Source: a virus. Taken from it: a DNA stretch of 32,191 nucleotides. Made by a program: the position numbers and the translations under genes. This document shows positions 15,592-22,457 of the stretch, one piece after another. Under the pieces are notes generated by a model that did no database searches, was not told where the DNA came from, and saw only the letters and a program-made list of their open reading frames with translations. The DNA lies in the IMG/VR virus record IMGVR_UViG_3300006086_000021, positions 1-32,191 of that record. One strand, written 5' to 3'. Each line of letters opens with the position of its first letter. The stretch's first letter is position 1.

Positions 15592-17410
15592 CTTTGAAAC
15601 TCCCAGTTAGGGGACACCGGAAGCTGTAGAAGGTTCCTGATGCTGTGATTGCAGATGCGGCGGCCTTGCCGATGGTGTCGGCGAGGTCGGGACGGCAGGT
15701 TATCTGCCACTCATCGTGAACGAGGAGGATGATCGCGTAGTCTTTGCCCCAAGTAAAACACTGCAACGTGTCGTACAAATGGACAAGGCCACGCTTCATT
15801 TGCACTGCGCCAGCAGATTGGAGCAGAGTGTTAAGAGCCGCATTAGCAGCCCGAGCAACCAGCCTACGGCCATCAAGACCGACCAGATAGCCACGCGTCT
15901 CAGCCGCTGCTTGAACAGCCTTGACGAGGGAGCCGAGCGCAGGGATGCCCGCCAACAGAGCTTCACGCGACTGGCGGCCTGCGAGCATTTGGCGTCGACC
16001 TGAGAAGCCAAGGATGCGCCCCAGATTTTGATCGCCACTACCGTAGATGAGAGCGTACACGTAGGTCTTCGCAACGTCGCGAGTACAGCCGAGCAGCTTC
16101 GCGTTAATCGAGTGCATATCCGTGCCAAGTTTTTTGTCTCCTCTTAGGGCGGTTTCAATGAAGTCGCCACCGTCGTAGATGGCCATGTATCCGGCTAGGT
16201 CGCACAGTTCCAACGCATCCGCATCGCATCCAACGAGGACGTGACCGGGGTCGGCGATGAAGCAAGCGCGACACTCCTTACCGTAGGGAGCATCGTTCGC
16301 GGGCACCTGAGCGAGGTTCGGGCTGCTGTGGGTCATTCGGCCTGTGTGCGCTCCGTTGGACCGGATACGACCATGCAGGCGTCCATGACGTTCATGCCTG
16401 AACCACGCCTCGTTGCCGTTGGCGATGGTTCCGAGGCGCTTGTCGACGACGAAGTATTCGGCGAGTAGTTGCGCTTCGGGGTACGGTAAGGCTTTGAGAA
16501 TTTCGTCGTTTATCGTAGGCGCACCGTCCGCCCCGAAGGCCGAGGGCTTCCAGCCGAGGTCGATCATACGACGACCGATTTCTTGGCGGGACCCAGGGTT
16601 GAAGACGACTTCCCATCGCTTCGTGAAAGGAACTCCCTTCACGTAGCCGCGCGACTTGTTGTTGACCTTCGGAACGAAGACCTCCTCCATGACGCGCGGC
16701 TTGAACGTGGATTGTATGCTCTCAACGAGTGTCTGCCGCTTGGCAGACAATGTGGCAACAAGGTCGATGGCCCGGCGTTGATCGAAGTTGACGCCGTGGC
16801 GTTGGACCTTCTCAACGATGGCGGCTACGCGGTGTTCGAGCGCGATGCAGTCCTTACGAGGTGGCGGGTTGTCGTCGCACAGCGGGACATCCCATTCTTT
16901 TGCCTCTTGCTCGATCCGCTTCCATAGGGCGAGGGTTACTTCCACGTCCTGCTTGTTGTAGTCGTACATGTCCTTAGAGAACGTCTGCCAGTCGCCGCCG
17001 TCGAAGGCGCCCTTGAAGGTGCCTAGACGGTAGCCCCACGCTTCGAGCGACTGCCGCCCGATCATGTTGCCCGGCATCAGCTTGGACCGAGCGCGGTCGA
17101 AGTCGCTCTCTTTGATGTGCGGCCACATGAGCGACGTGCACACCATCGTGTCTCGCACCACCACGGGCGGCTGAAACTCTACGCCGTACACTTTCGTGAT
17201 GGCGGGTAAGTCAAAGCCGATGACGTTGTGGCCGACGAGAACGTCAGCGGTGAGCAGCCACGCGAGACCATCGTTGATCGGCGTGTAACCGGGTTCGTCC
17301 GAGTATCCGCGTATCTCTCCGGTGGCCGGGTCGGCGACCCACATGCAGTGAAGTTTAGTCAGGCTGTCGAGCAGCCCATCGGTTTCGATATCGAATACGA
17401 GGGTCTTCAT
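15563..17410 (-). CDS. DNA polymerase (T7 gp5-like, family A)
   Basis: The start is ATG at 17410 with GGAG 6 bases upstream; the frame further out to 17524 is Arg/His/Pro-rich and overlaps the HD gene. The protein is 615 aa. The exonuclease part has FDIETDGLLD, VGHNVIGFDLP and YDYNKQDVEVTLALW (exo I-III). The polymerase motifs are GCDADALELCDLAGY (A), KTYVYALIYGSGDQNLGRIL (B) and LVHDEWQITC (C). The end, VGPDWSKTH, is family-typical, so the gene is complete. Loss of fidelity is not indicated, since the exo Asp and Glu are present. T7 polymerase uses host thioredoxin; that dependence cannot be judged here. Confidence 0.96.
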   Translation of the reverse strand: MKTLVFDIETDGLLDSLTKLHCMWVADPATGEIRGYSDEPGYTPINDGLAWLLTADVLVGHNVIGFDLPAITKVYGVEFQPPVVVRDTMVCTSLMWPHIKESDFDRARSKLMPGNMIGRQSLEAWGYRLGTFKGAFDGGDWQTFSKDMYDYNKQDVEVTLALWKRIEQEAKEWDVPLCDDNPPPRKDCIALEHRVAAIVEKVQRHGVNFDQRRAIDLVATLSAKRQTLVESIQSTFKPRVMEEVFVPKVNNKSRGYVKGVPFTKRWEVVFNPGSRQEIGRRMIDLGWKPSAFGADGAPTINDEILKALPYPEAQLLAEYFVVDKRLGTIANGNEAWFRHERHGRLHGRIRSNGAHTGRMTHSSPNLAQVPANDAPYGKECRACFIADPGHVLVGCDADALELCDLAGYMAIYDGGDFIETALRGDKKLGTDMHSINAKLLGCTRDVAKTYVYALIYGSGDQNLGRILGFSGRRQMLAGRQSREALLAGIPALGSLVKAVQAAAETRGYLVGLDGRRLVARAANAALNTLLQSAGAVQMKRGLVHLYDTLQCFTWGKDYAIILLVHDEWQITCRPDLADTIGKAAASAITASGTFYSFRCPLTGSFKVGPDWSKTH

Positions 17411-17417
17411 GGTTCTC

Positions 17418-18110
17418 CTACGCGCCGTCACCTTCCCCGAGGGAGTAGGCGGGCGGCGGCGGTGCAAATGATGATGGCGGCGGGAGCAGACGTTGCTCGG
17501 GTCCGGGGATATCGAGACCAACACACTGCGCTACGGCAGCGTTGAACTCGTTATACCAACACCGTGCAACGTGTAGCCAATCGCGGTCCGGCATGATCTT
17601 CGCGAACGAAGGGCCGTACGGCAGCATGTCCCACGGGCGGTCGCACGGGGGCATGAGGTCGCGCTTCTCAGTAGATGACGCGATCCAATCCGCCCGCTTG
17701 ACCTCCGCAGCAATGTGCTCCGGGATCGGGTGACGGATACCGACGATGCCAAAGATGGCGGCCTCGGCAGCGTGTTCGATCTGCTTATATTTGAAGAGGC
17801 CATCGGCACCGAGGGCCAGCTTCATCGGGTAGGAGAGGTCCTGTACCACGGTCTCTGCCACGTCGTGCAGAAGCGCGTAGACCTTGACCACCGGGTGTGG
17901 ACGGACGAGCGCGGCGACCAGCATTGAGTGCTGCGCTACGCTGTACGGCGTGGTCGTGTGGCCCGTGTAGCGATTGATCTTCGCGAGGGCGAGGGCCACG
18001 TCGTACATTGAGACCCCGTCCGGCATCTTGTCGGAACCAATGATGTAGGCTTTAGTCCCGTACTGCATAAACGGCGTGGCCGCCGCTGGCGAACCTTCCG
18101 AATTTGTCAT
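17418..18110 (-). CDS. HD-domain phosphohydrolase (YfbR-like 5'-nucleotidase family)
   Basis: This 230-aa protein has an HD domain: YSVAQHSMLVA (first His), then ALLHDVAETVVQDLSYPMK (His-Asp pair) and KRADWIASSTEKRD (second Asp). YfbR-type enzymes dephosphorylate deoxynucleoside monophosphates; with the MazG-type gene this points to control of dNTP pools during replication. The C-terminal 30 residues are Pro-rich and probably disordered. The ATG at 18110 overlaps the HNH gene by 59 bases, and an alternative ATG at 18068 lacks a ribosome site. The stop lies 7 bases before the polymerase ATG. Confidence 0.82.
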   Translation of the reverse strand: MTNSEGSPAAATPFMQYGTKAYIIGSDKMPDGVSMYDVALALAKINRYTGHTTTPYSVAQHSMLVAALVRPHPVVKVYALLHDVAETVVQDLSYPMKLALGADGLFKYKQIEHAAEAAIFGIVGIRHPIPEHIAAEVKRADWIASSTEKRDLMPPCDRPWDMLPYGPSFAKIMPDRDWLHVARCWYNEFNAAVAQCVGLDIPGPEQRLLPPPSSFAPPPPAYSLGEGDGA

Positions 18111-18321
18111 GGATAAGACCTGAGTTGGCGTGGTTCACCGCTTGGGGAACGTCGCGTAGATTGATGATGCGGTTGTCATCCCGCTTGCGGTTCTTGTGGT
18201 CGATATGCTTGGATGGCCAGCGTCCGTTAACGGCGAACCAAGCGGCGCGGTGTGCCCACACTTGAATTTTCTTCCCGCCTTCACGCCACTGCAAGGGAAC
18301 GTAGCCTGTTGAGCTACGCAA
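18052..18321 (-). CDS. HNH homing-type endonuclease
   Basis: This 89-aa protein has a standard phage HNH pattern: QVWAHRAAWFAVNGRWPSKH, then IDHKNRKRDDNRIINLRDV (DH, the N of DDNR and the NLR motif), then QAVNHANSGL. The TTG start at 18321 lacks a clear ribosome site but overlaps the 26-residue ORF stop. The last 59 bases overlap the HD gene. It is probably a mobile intruder between primase and HD genes. The core is complete; the short N terminus may mean slight truncation. Confidence 0.82.
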   Translation of the reverse strand: MRSSTGYVPLQWREGGKKIQVWAHRAAWFAVNGRWPSKHIDHKNRKRDDNRIINLRDVPQAVNHANSGLIHDKFGRFASGGHAVYAVRD

Positions 18322-18394
18322 AAATAAGGGCCACCGCCGTCAAGGCGAGGCCCCACCCCGTGCCGATGGCAAGGGTAAGCAGAACGATATTCAT
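18314..18394 (-). CDS. 26-residue membrane peptide
   Basis: The ORF runs from ATG at 18394 to TAG at 18314, with AAGGA 6 bases before the start. The peptide MNIVLLTLAIGTGWGLALTA ends VALIFA and is almost wholly a single membrane helix. It lies 8 bases after the primase stop and overlaps the HNH start. It is too short for most gene finders. The good ribosome site favours a real gene, perhaps a superinfection or host-membrane effector; no function is known. Confidence 0.5.
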   Translation of the reverse strand: MNIVLLTLAIGTGWGLALTAVALIFA

Positions 18395-18402
18395 TGAGTT
18401 CC

Positions 18403-20010
18403 TTAAAAGGGTGCATCCGCTCCGGTGGCAATCGGCGCCATGGCCAACCGCTCCGAGACGATGTTGCGTTTGTGGTCGTAGACGACCTCGGTAATCTCCC
18501 CGAGCGCCCGCCCGAGGTATCGGTCTTTCAGTCCACGAACCGTGGTGGGGTCCTTGGTCTGCTGGTTGCGCTCCAACGCAAAGACGAATGATGGCCAGAT
18601 GCCCATCGCTCGCGAGCCTCGAAGGTGCTTAATCTCAATCCGACCTCCTTCCTCGTGTGCCGTTCCCTGTGGAGAGGAGCAGTGCGAGACTAGGCATATC
18701 CAGATGTTGAGTTCGCGGGTGAGGTTCGCCATCTCTTTGATGATCTTGTCGATTGATGCGCGTTCGTTGTCGCCCTGGTCACAGAGCGCCGTCATGTTGT
18801 CGATGTAGAAGAGACGACAGCCCTTCGAGTGCACGAGGAAGCGGATGCGTTCGCGCACGTAGTCCCACTCGGAGTTACCCATGTGGTCGTAGATTGTGAG
18901 ACGCGGTTCGAGGCGGTCGCACGCCTTGTCGAAGGCGGCTCCGTCGCGGGCATCGTCCCACACGTGATAGAACTTGCCGTCGCCTTGGCCCGTGATGCGC
19001 TGCAACGTCTCGACGGGGTGCTGCTCGAAGGCAAACATAGCCACCGGCTCGCTGAGTTCGTCCATGTCGAACACGGCTTGCTGCTGGATGAAGGCCGACT
19101 TGCCAGCGCCCGCGCCAGCCGCGATGACCACGAGTTCGCCCATGCGGCGACCGTAGGTTTTCGAGTTGAGCGTCGGGTAGCACCACGGTAGACCGGCCTC
19201 GGGCGGCGTGTTGGCAGCCTTCCGAAGGTCGTTGACCGACAGCAGCCCCTCGGGCCGGTACACCGGCGCGTCCCACAGTGCCTTCACGAGTTCGGCGGTG
19301 CGATCCGCCTGCATCATGTCGGAGGCGTCTTTGAGAGGCAGGTGTACGATGTGCACTTTGCCCGCCTTGAACAGTCCGACGCAGTCCTCCACGGCGTCGC
19401 GGCCGGGTTCGTCCATGTCGAAGCACAGCACGACCTTTTCGTACTGGTTCAGGTACTCAAGGTTCGCCGCGAGCGCCTTCCGGGCTCCGCTAGCCCCGTT
19501 GGGAATAGAGACCACCGGCCATTTGGTTCCCATCGCTTGGTCGATGGTCATCGCATCGACCTCGCCTTCGGTCACATAGATGCGAGACCCCGACCCACGC
19601 CAAAGGTGTCGGCCGAACAGCACCGCTTGCTTGAGGTCGCCAACGACGAAGAAGTTCTTGTCCGGAGAGCGTATCTTCTGCGCACACACGGCGCCTTGCG
19701 CGTCGCGATACGGGAAGACGACGCCACCCGCGACAACGCCGACGCCCCACCGCTCCATTGTGGAAGAGGTGAGGCGACGCTTGTCATTCGGCGGAAATTG
19801 CGTGACGAGGTATAGGTCGTCCCTCACAGTCGGAACGCGTGAAGTTGCGGAGGCGGTGTTTTCGGCGGCGGCATACCCTGCGGTGTAGACACCACACGAG
19901 AAGCAAAAGGTGTGACCGTCGTCGTAGGTGCAGCAGGCGTCTGAACTCCCGCAACTATCACATGGTCCCTTGGAGACCAGAGCACTGTCTTCATGGCTGT
20001 CGCGTCGCAA
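18403..20010 (-). CDS. DNA primase-helicase (gp4-like)
   Basis: The start is TTG at 20010 with GAGGA 6-7 bases upstream; the frame extends to ATG 20082, but that part overlaps the HNH-AP2 gene and is Arg/Lys-rich. The protein is 535 aa. An N-terminal zinc motif (Cys 17, 20, 36 and 39, CDSCGSSDACC...CFSC) is followed by TOPRIM (VTEGEVDAM near 146, CFDMDEPGRDA near 197) and a RecA-like helicase with Walker A AGAGAGKSA near 299-306. T7 gp4 primes and unwinds at the fork; both activities look intact. The C terminus ends ADAPF, with an acidic residue and terminal Phe like T7 gp4, where this tail binds polymerase. Confidence 0.94.
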   Translation of the reverse strand: MRRDSHEDSALVSKGPCDSCGSSDACCTYDDGHTFCFSCGVYTAGYAAAENTASATSRVPTVRDDLYLVTQFPPNDKRRLTSSTMERWGVGVVAGGVVFPYRDAQGAVCAQKIRSPDKNFFVVGDLKQAVLFGRHLWRGSGSRIYVTEGEVDAMTIDQAMGTKWPVVSIPNGASGARKALAANLEYLNQYEKVVLCFDMDEPGRDAVEDCVGLFKAGKVHIVHLPLKDASDMMQADRTAELVKALWDAPVYRPEGLLSVNDLRKAANTPPEAGLPWCYPTLNSKTYGRRMGELVVIAAGAGAGKSAFIQQQAVFDMDELSEPVAMFAFEQHPVETLQRITGQGDGKFYHVWDDARDGAAFDKACDRLEPRLTIYDHMGNSEWDYVRERIRFLVHSKGCRLFYIDNMTALCDQGDNERASIDKIIKEMANLTRELNIWICLVSHCSSPQGTAHEEGGRIEIKHLRGSRAMGIWPSFVFALERNQQTKDPTTVRGLKDRYLGRALGEITEVVYDHKRNIVSERLAMAPIATGADAPF

Positions 20011-20405
20011 AGCGCTTCCTCGTATGTTTTTCGCTGCGGCCCATTGTGGGTCTTTCCGTTTACGCACATATTGGCGAACCACGATTTGAGTTTTTTGTTC
20101 CTGTAGACATGGCGAGCCTTCACGCTTTGCTCTTTGTTGAGGTTATTTTCGCGAGAGCTTACGATGCGCAGGTTCAACCAACGATTGTCGGTCTTCACTT
20201 TGTTGATGTGGTCGACCTGCTTCCCTTTCGGCGGGAACTCTCCGGTCACTATCCAGATGATGAGTTTATGGGCGCGGTCTGTCTTTCCGTGGACCCACGC
20301 CGACAAGTACCCGCCGCTATCTATGGCGCGAACCAAACACCCGAAAGGGGTCCACAAGTCCCCGGTGAGGGAATTGTAGACCCACCCATCACGGGTGTGC
20401 GTCAT
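19824..20405 (-). CDS. HNH endonuclease with AP2-like DNA-binding part
   Basis: The start is ATG at 20405, in an ATGA overlap with the HTH gene's stop. The protein is 193 aa. An HNH part (HKLIIWIVTGEFPPKGKQVD, then HINKVKTDNRWLNLRIVSSR, NN) is followed by an AP2-like strand-helix (SWFANMCVNGKTHNGPQRKT, YEEALCDATAM) that binds DNA in many phage HNH proteins. About the last 60 residues (after SPRDHVIVAGV) come from the primase start read in another frame and are Pro/Thr-rich, so the functional protein may end near residue 135. The overlap suggests the nuclease inserted just before the primase and lost its own stop. Confidence 0.82.
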   Translation of the reverse strand: MTHTRDGWVYNSLTGDLWTPFGCLVRAIDSGGYLSAWVHGKTDRAHKLIIWIVTGEFPPKGKQVDHINKVKTDNRWLNLRIVSSRENNLNKEQSVKARHVYRNKKLKSWFANMCVNGKTHNGPQRKTYEEALCDATAMKTVLWSPRDHVIVAGVQTPAAPTTTVTPFASRVVSTPQGMPPPKTPPPQLHAFRL

Positions 20406-20626
20406 GCGGATCGCCCCATAAACGCGTACCGCACATACCGCTGCCCCGTCGTGTCGCGCTTCGTCGTGCGACTGAACGAGTAGCCATCGGCTTCGAGGTC
20501 GTTGATGCGGCGCGAAAGGCTGCGGATGCGGAACATGGCCCCGGCTTCGATGGCCGAAATGTCGGGGCGGGCTTTGAAATGCGTGAGCAGCATTTCGGTC
20601 TGCGATTTCTTACCGAGGGTTGCCAT
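20402..20626 (-). CDS. Small winged-HTH protein
   Basis: This 74-aa protein starts MATLGKKSQTEMLLTHFKAR and continues SAIEAGAMFRIRSLSRRIND, LEADGYSFSR, a helix-turn-helix followed by a basic wing. It fits small phage HTH proteins (HTH_39-like). It may regulate transcription or assist replication. ATG at 20626 has AAGGA about 10 bases upstream; the stop overlaps the HNH-AP2 start as ATGA. It is placed between endonuclease I and primase, where T7 has small genes such as 3.5 and 3.8. Confidence 0.7.
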   Translation of the reverse strand: MATLGKKSQTEMLLTHFKARPDISAIEAGAMFRIRSLSRRINDLEADGYSFSRTTKRDTTGQRYVRYAFMGRSA

Positions 20627-20639
20627 AGAGGCGTTTTCC

Positions 20640-21113
20640 TTATGAGGAAGTCTGCGTCGTGGCAGACTTTAGTGCGCGAAGGCGCGTGGGGTTTGGCGGC
20701 TCGTGGAGCCATGCGGCGGGTATCTGTCGATCTGCGTACGGGATGCCAAGCCGTGTGCAGTACATGGCGTAGGAGGTCCGCGACTTTTTCCCGATGGTCG
20801 ACTGTGGGTTAGAGAAGACGAACCGTAGGTCTAGGTCTGGAAACTGTTCGCGGATTAGCTTGTGCTTTTTGCGTTCTGCCGTCTCGAAGACGCCTTTGAC
20901 TTCGATGACGATGCCGTTGGGGAGCACGAAGTCGGGAGTGTACCGACCATGCTCCTGCGGCTTGATGTAGTAGATCGTGCGGGCTTCATACTCGAACGGG
21001 ACCTTGGCCGCCGTGAGTTGTGCCGCGACGCGTTGCTCTAAGTTAGAGGAGAAGCCAGCGGCAATGCCTTTAGCTCCTCCCTTACTGTGCGTCTGAGCGT
21101 ATCCCCACGCCAT
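20640..21113 (-). CDS. Endonuclease I / Holliday-junction resolvase (gp3-like)
   Basis: The protein is 157 aa (T7 gp3 is 149). The catalytic set is intact: Glu26 (SSNLEQRVA), Asp61 (YTPDFVLPNG), Glu71 and Lys73 (IVIEVKG), all six residues later than the T7 Glu20, Asp55, Glu65 and Lys67. It resolves branched DNA and helps degrade host DNA. Its start overlaps the stop of the DNA-binding protein gene at 21113. It is followed by the small HTH gene after a 13-base gap. Confidence 0.95.
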   Translation of the reverse strand: MAWGYAQTHSKGGAKGIAAGFSSNLEQRVAAQLTAAKVPFEYEARTIYYIKPQEHGRYTPDFVLPNGIVIEVKGVFETAERKKHKLIREQFPDLDLRFVFSNPQSTIGKKSRTSYAMYCTRLGIPYADRQIPAAWLHEPPNPTRLRALKSATTQTSS

Positions 21114-21817
21114 CAGAAGTCGATGGTGTCCACCGCAGTGTCAGCGATCTTCTCGGCCTGCGTCATGTCCTGCGTGACATAGCCGTCGTCGAGAACACCG
21201 AAGCCGAGGCTTTCGGCCGACCGCTCGCCCTTGGCGACAAGCGTGAACAACTGCACACCGATCATGCGCGTCGAGATGCCCGTGAGGGCCGTCGCGTTCA
21301 TGAAGAAAGGTGCCGCCGAGAACGACACACGGCCCGTAGACCCGCCCCAGATTGCTGGACGCGGGAACAGGCGGCGTCCCGACGCGTCGTAAATTTGCGG
21401 CTCGGCCGTCCACGCCTTGCCCTGGTTCACGCCGGACTTGTAAATGCCGGATGCCTTGAGCTTGAATTTGAAAACCACGTTGCCAGTCGGCTCCTCGGTT
21501 TCCTTGTCGTAGTCAATGTTGAACAGCGGATGCACGACCGGCTGCTTGAGCTTGTCACGCGACGCACGGGGAAGTTCGGCGAACGCTTGGTCTCCGAGGG
21601 CGAGCGCCTCCTGATGCAGCGGCGTGAGCAAGGCGATGAAGTCCTGCGTGGCCTTTTCTGACTGCGGGAGGAGGAGGTCGAGACCGTAGACACCGTCCGG
21701 CGTCGGGAACTCTTTCGACCCATAGCTCGGCTCCTGCAAATGCGGGTAGCGGAACGTGCCGATAGGCGACGTGAACTGCGGATCGCGCTTTTTCTTCTGC
21801 TTGGTATTCTCTGCCAT
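21113..21817 (-). CDS. Single-stranded DNA-binding protein (gp2.5-like)
   Basis: The protein is 234 aa (T7 gp2.5 is 232). FTSPIGTFRYPHLQEPSYGS and KEFPTPDGVYGLDLLLPQSE form the beginning of the OB-fold typical of the family, and the C terminus is acidic with a final Phe (DTAVDTIDF). In T7 this tail contacts polymerase and helicase. The protein coats single-stranded DNA and promotes annealing. ATG at 21817 has AAGGA about 9 bases upstream. Confidence 0.93.
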   Translation of the reverse strand: MAENTKQKKKRDPQFTSPIGTFRYPHLQEPSYGSKEFPTPDGVYGLDLLLPQSEKATQDFIALLTPLHQEALALGDQAFAELPRASRDKLKQPVVHPLFNIDYDKETEEPTGNVVFKFKLKASGIYKSGVNQGKAWTAEPQIYDASGRRLFPRPAIWGGSTGRVSFSAAPFFMNATALTGISTRMIGVQLFTLVAKGERSAESLGFGVLDDGYVTQDMTQAEKIADTAVDTIDF

Positions 21818-21830
21818 TTGGTAATGGTCC

Positions 21831-22115
21831 TTAGAAGGAGTAGTCGGGGTGAGCGTCGATGATGTAGCCCATGCCCATCAGGCGGAAGGCTTCGTCGAGC
21901 GGGAGAGTGCGGTCGTCGATCAGACCGATGACGTTCGGGTTGTAGTCCTTGCCCACGTAGTCGCAGACATCGAGATACGTGTCGAAGACATCGGACCAGA
22001 ACGCGCAATCTGGACAGAGGTAGTCTTCGTCGTTGTCGTGCAGCGGCGTGTTGTCGTTGGCTGCAACGTAGTCGTCGAAGTCGTCGGCGACCGGATAGAA
22101 CTGGTTATTTGCCAT
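21831..22115 (-). CDS. Acidic small protein, unknown
   Basis: The protein has 94 residues from ATG at 22115 (MANNQFYPVADDFDDYVAAN). The frame extends to 22205 over the previous gene, but the coupled start (11-base overlap) is favoured. It is strongly acidic (many Asp), with a CPDC motif near residue 35 and a second Cys at DVCDYV. In T7 the RNA-polymerase inhibitor gp2 lies just before gp2.5, and a similar host-takeover role for this acidic protein is conceivable from position only. No homology to gp2 is visible. Confidence 0.55.
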   Translation of the reverse strand: MANNQFYPVADDFDDYVAANDNTPLHDNDEDYLCPDCAFWSDVFDTYLDVCDYVGKDYNPNVIGLIDDRTLPLDEAFRLMGMGYIIDAHPDYSF

Positions 22116-22377
22116 TGCGTAGCTCGTGTTTCGCGTAGAGTTGAAGAGCCGAATATTCGGCATTGTGATCGTCGTGAGCGGCCCGAGCCATATGCGCCGC
22201 GACATTCAAAACCCCGCGCCCATCCACACGGTGCACAGCACACACCTCGCGAAAGAGGATAGCGACGGCAGCGCATTGAATGTGTGCGGGGTGGGATTGA
22301 ATGGCGGTTATCATTTGGTAGGCCGCCTGAATAGCTTCCTTAATGGGAGCGTTGTTCAAGGCGTCGTCTGGGGACAT
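22105..22377 (-). CDS. Small protein, first gene after RNA polymerase, unknown
   Basis: The protein is 90 aa and mainly helical (MSPDDALNNAPIKEAIQAAY at the start, then AHIQCAAVAILFREVCAVHR), with His-rich DDHN and HELRNGK at the end. ATG at 22377 has GAGG 7 bases upstream and lies about 20 bases downstream of the candidate phage promoter, so it would be the first middle gene. No family was recognised. Confidence 0.6.
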   Translation of the reverse strand: MSPDDALNNAPIKEAIQAAYQMITAIQSHPAHIQCAAVAILFREVCAVHRVDGRGVLNVAAHMARAAHDDHNAEYSALQLYAKHELRNGK

Positions 22378-22394
22378 TCTGTTAACCTCGTCGT

Positions 22395-22419
22395 GGTTTG
22401 TAGGGTCTACGGTGGGGAA
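22395..22419 (-). promoter_or_regulatory. Candidate phage RNA-polymerase promoter after the RNA polymerase gene
   Basis: On the minus strand the core is CCGTAGACCCTACAAACC, 20 of 25 bases identical without gaps to the site at 13690-13714. It lies between the RNA polymerase stop (22458) and the first middle gene (22377), with a perfect 10-bp hairpin just upstream. This matches the T7 plan in which phage promoters start right after gene 1. Direct proof of use is lacking. Confidence 0.55.
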
Positions 22420-22425
22420 TTAGTA

Positions 22426-22450
22426 CCACGGCGAATTGTCTTCGCCGTGG
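22426..22450 (-). terminator. Hairpin after RNA polymerase gene (early terminator or RNase III site)
   Basis: A perfect 10-bp stem (CCACGGCGAA with TTCGCCGTGG) and a 5-base loop lie 8 bases past the RNA polymerase stop. No T-run follows on the minus strand, so it is either a weak terminator or an mRNA processing site, as T7 uses between early genes. It separates the early transcript from the candidate phage promoter. Confidence 0.6.
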
Positions 22451-22457
22451 CAGAGAA

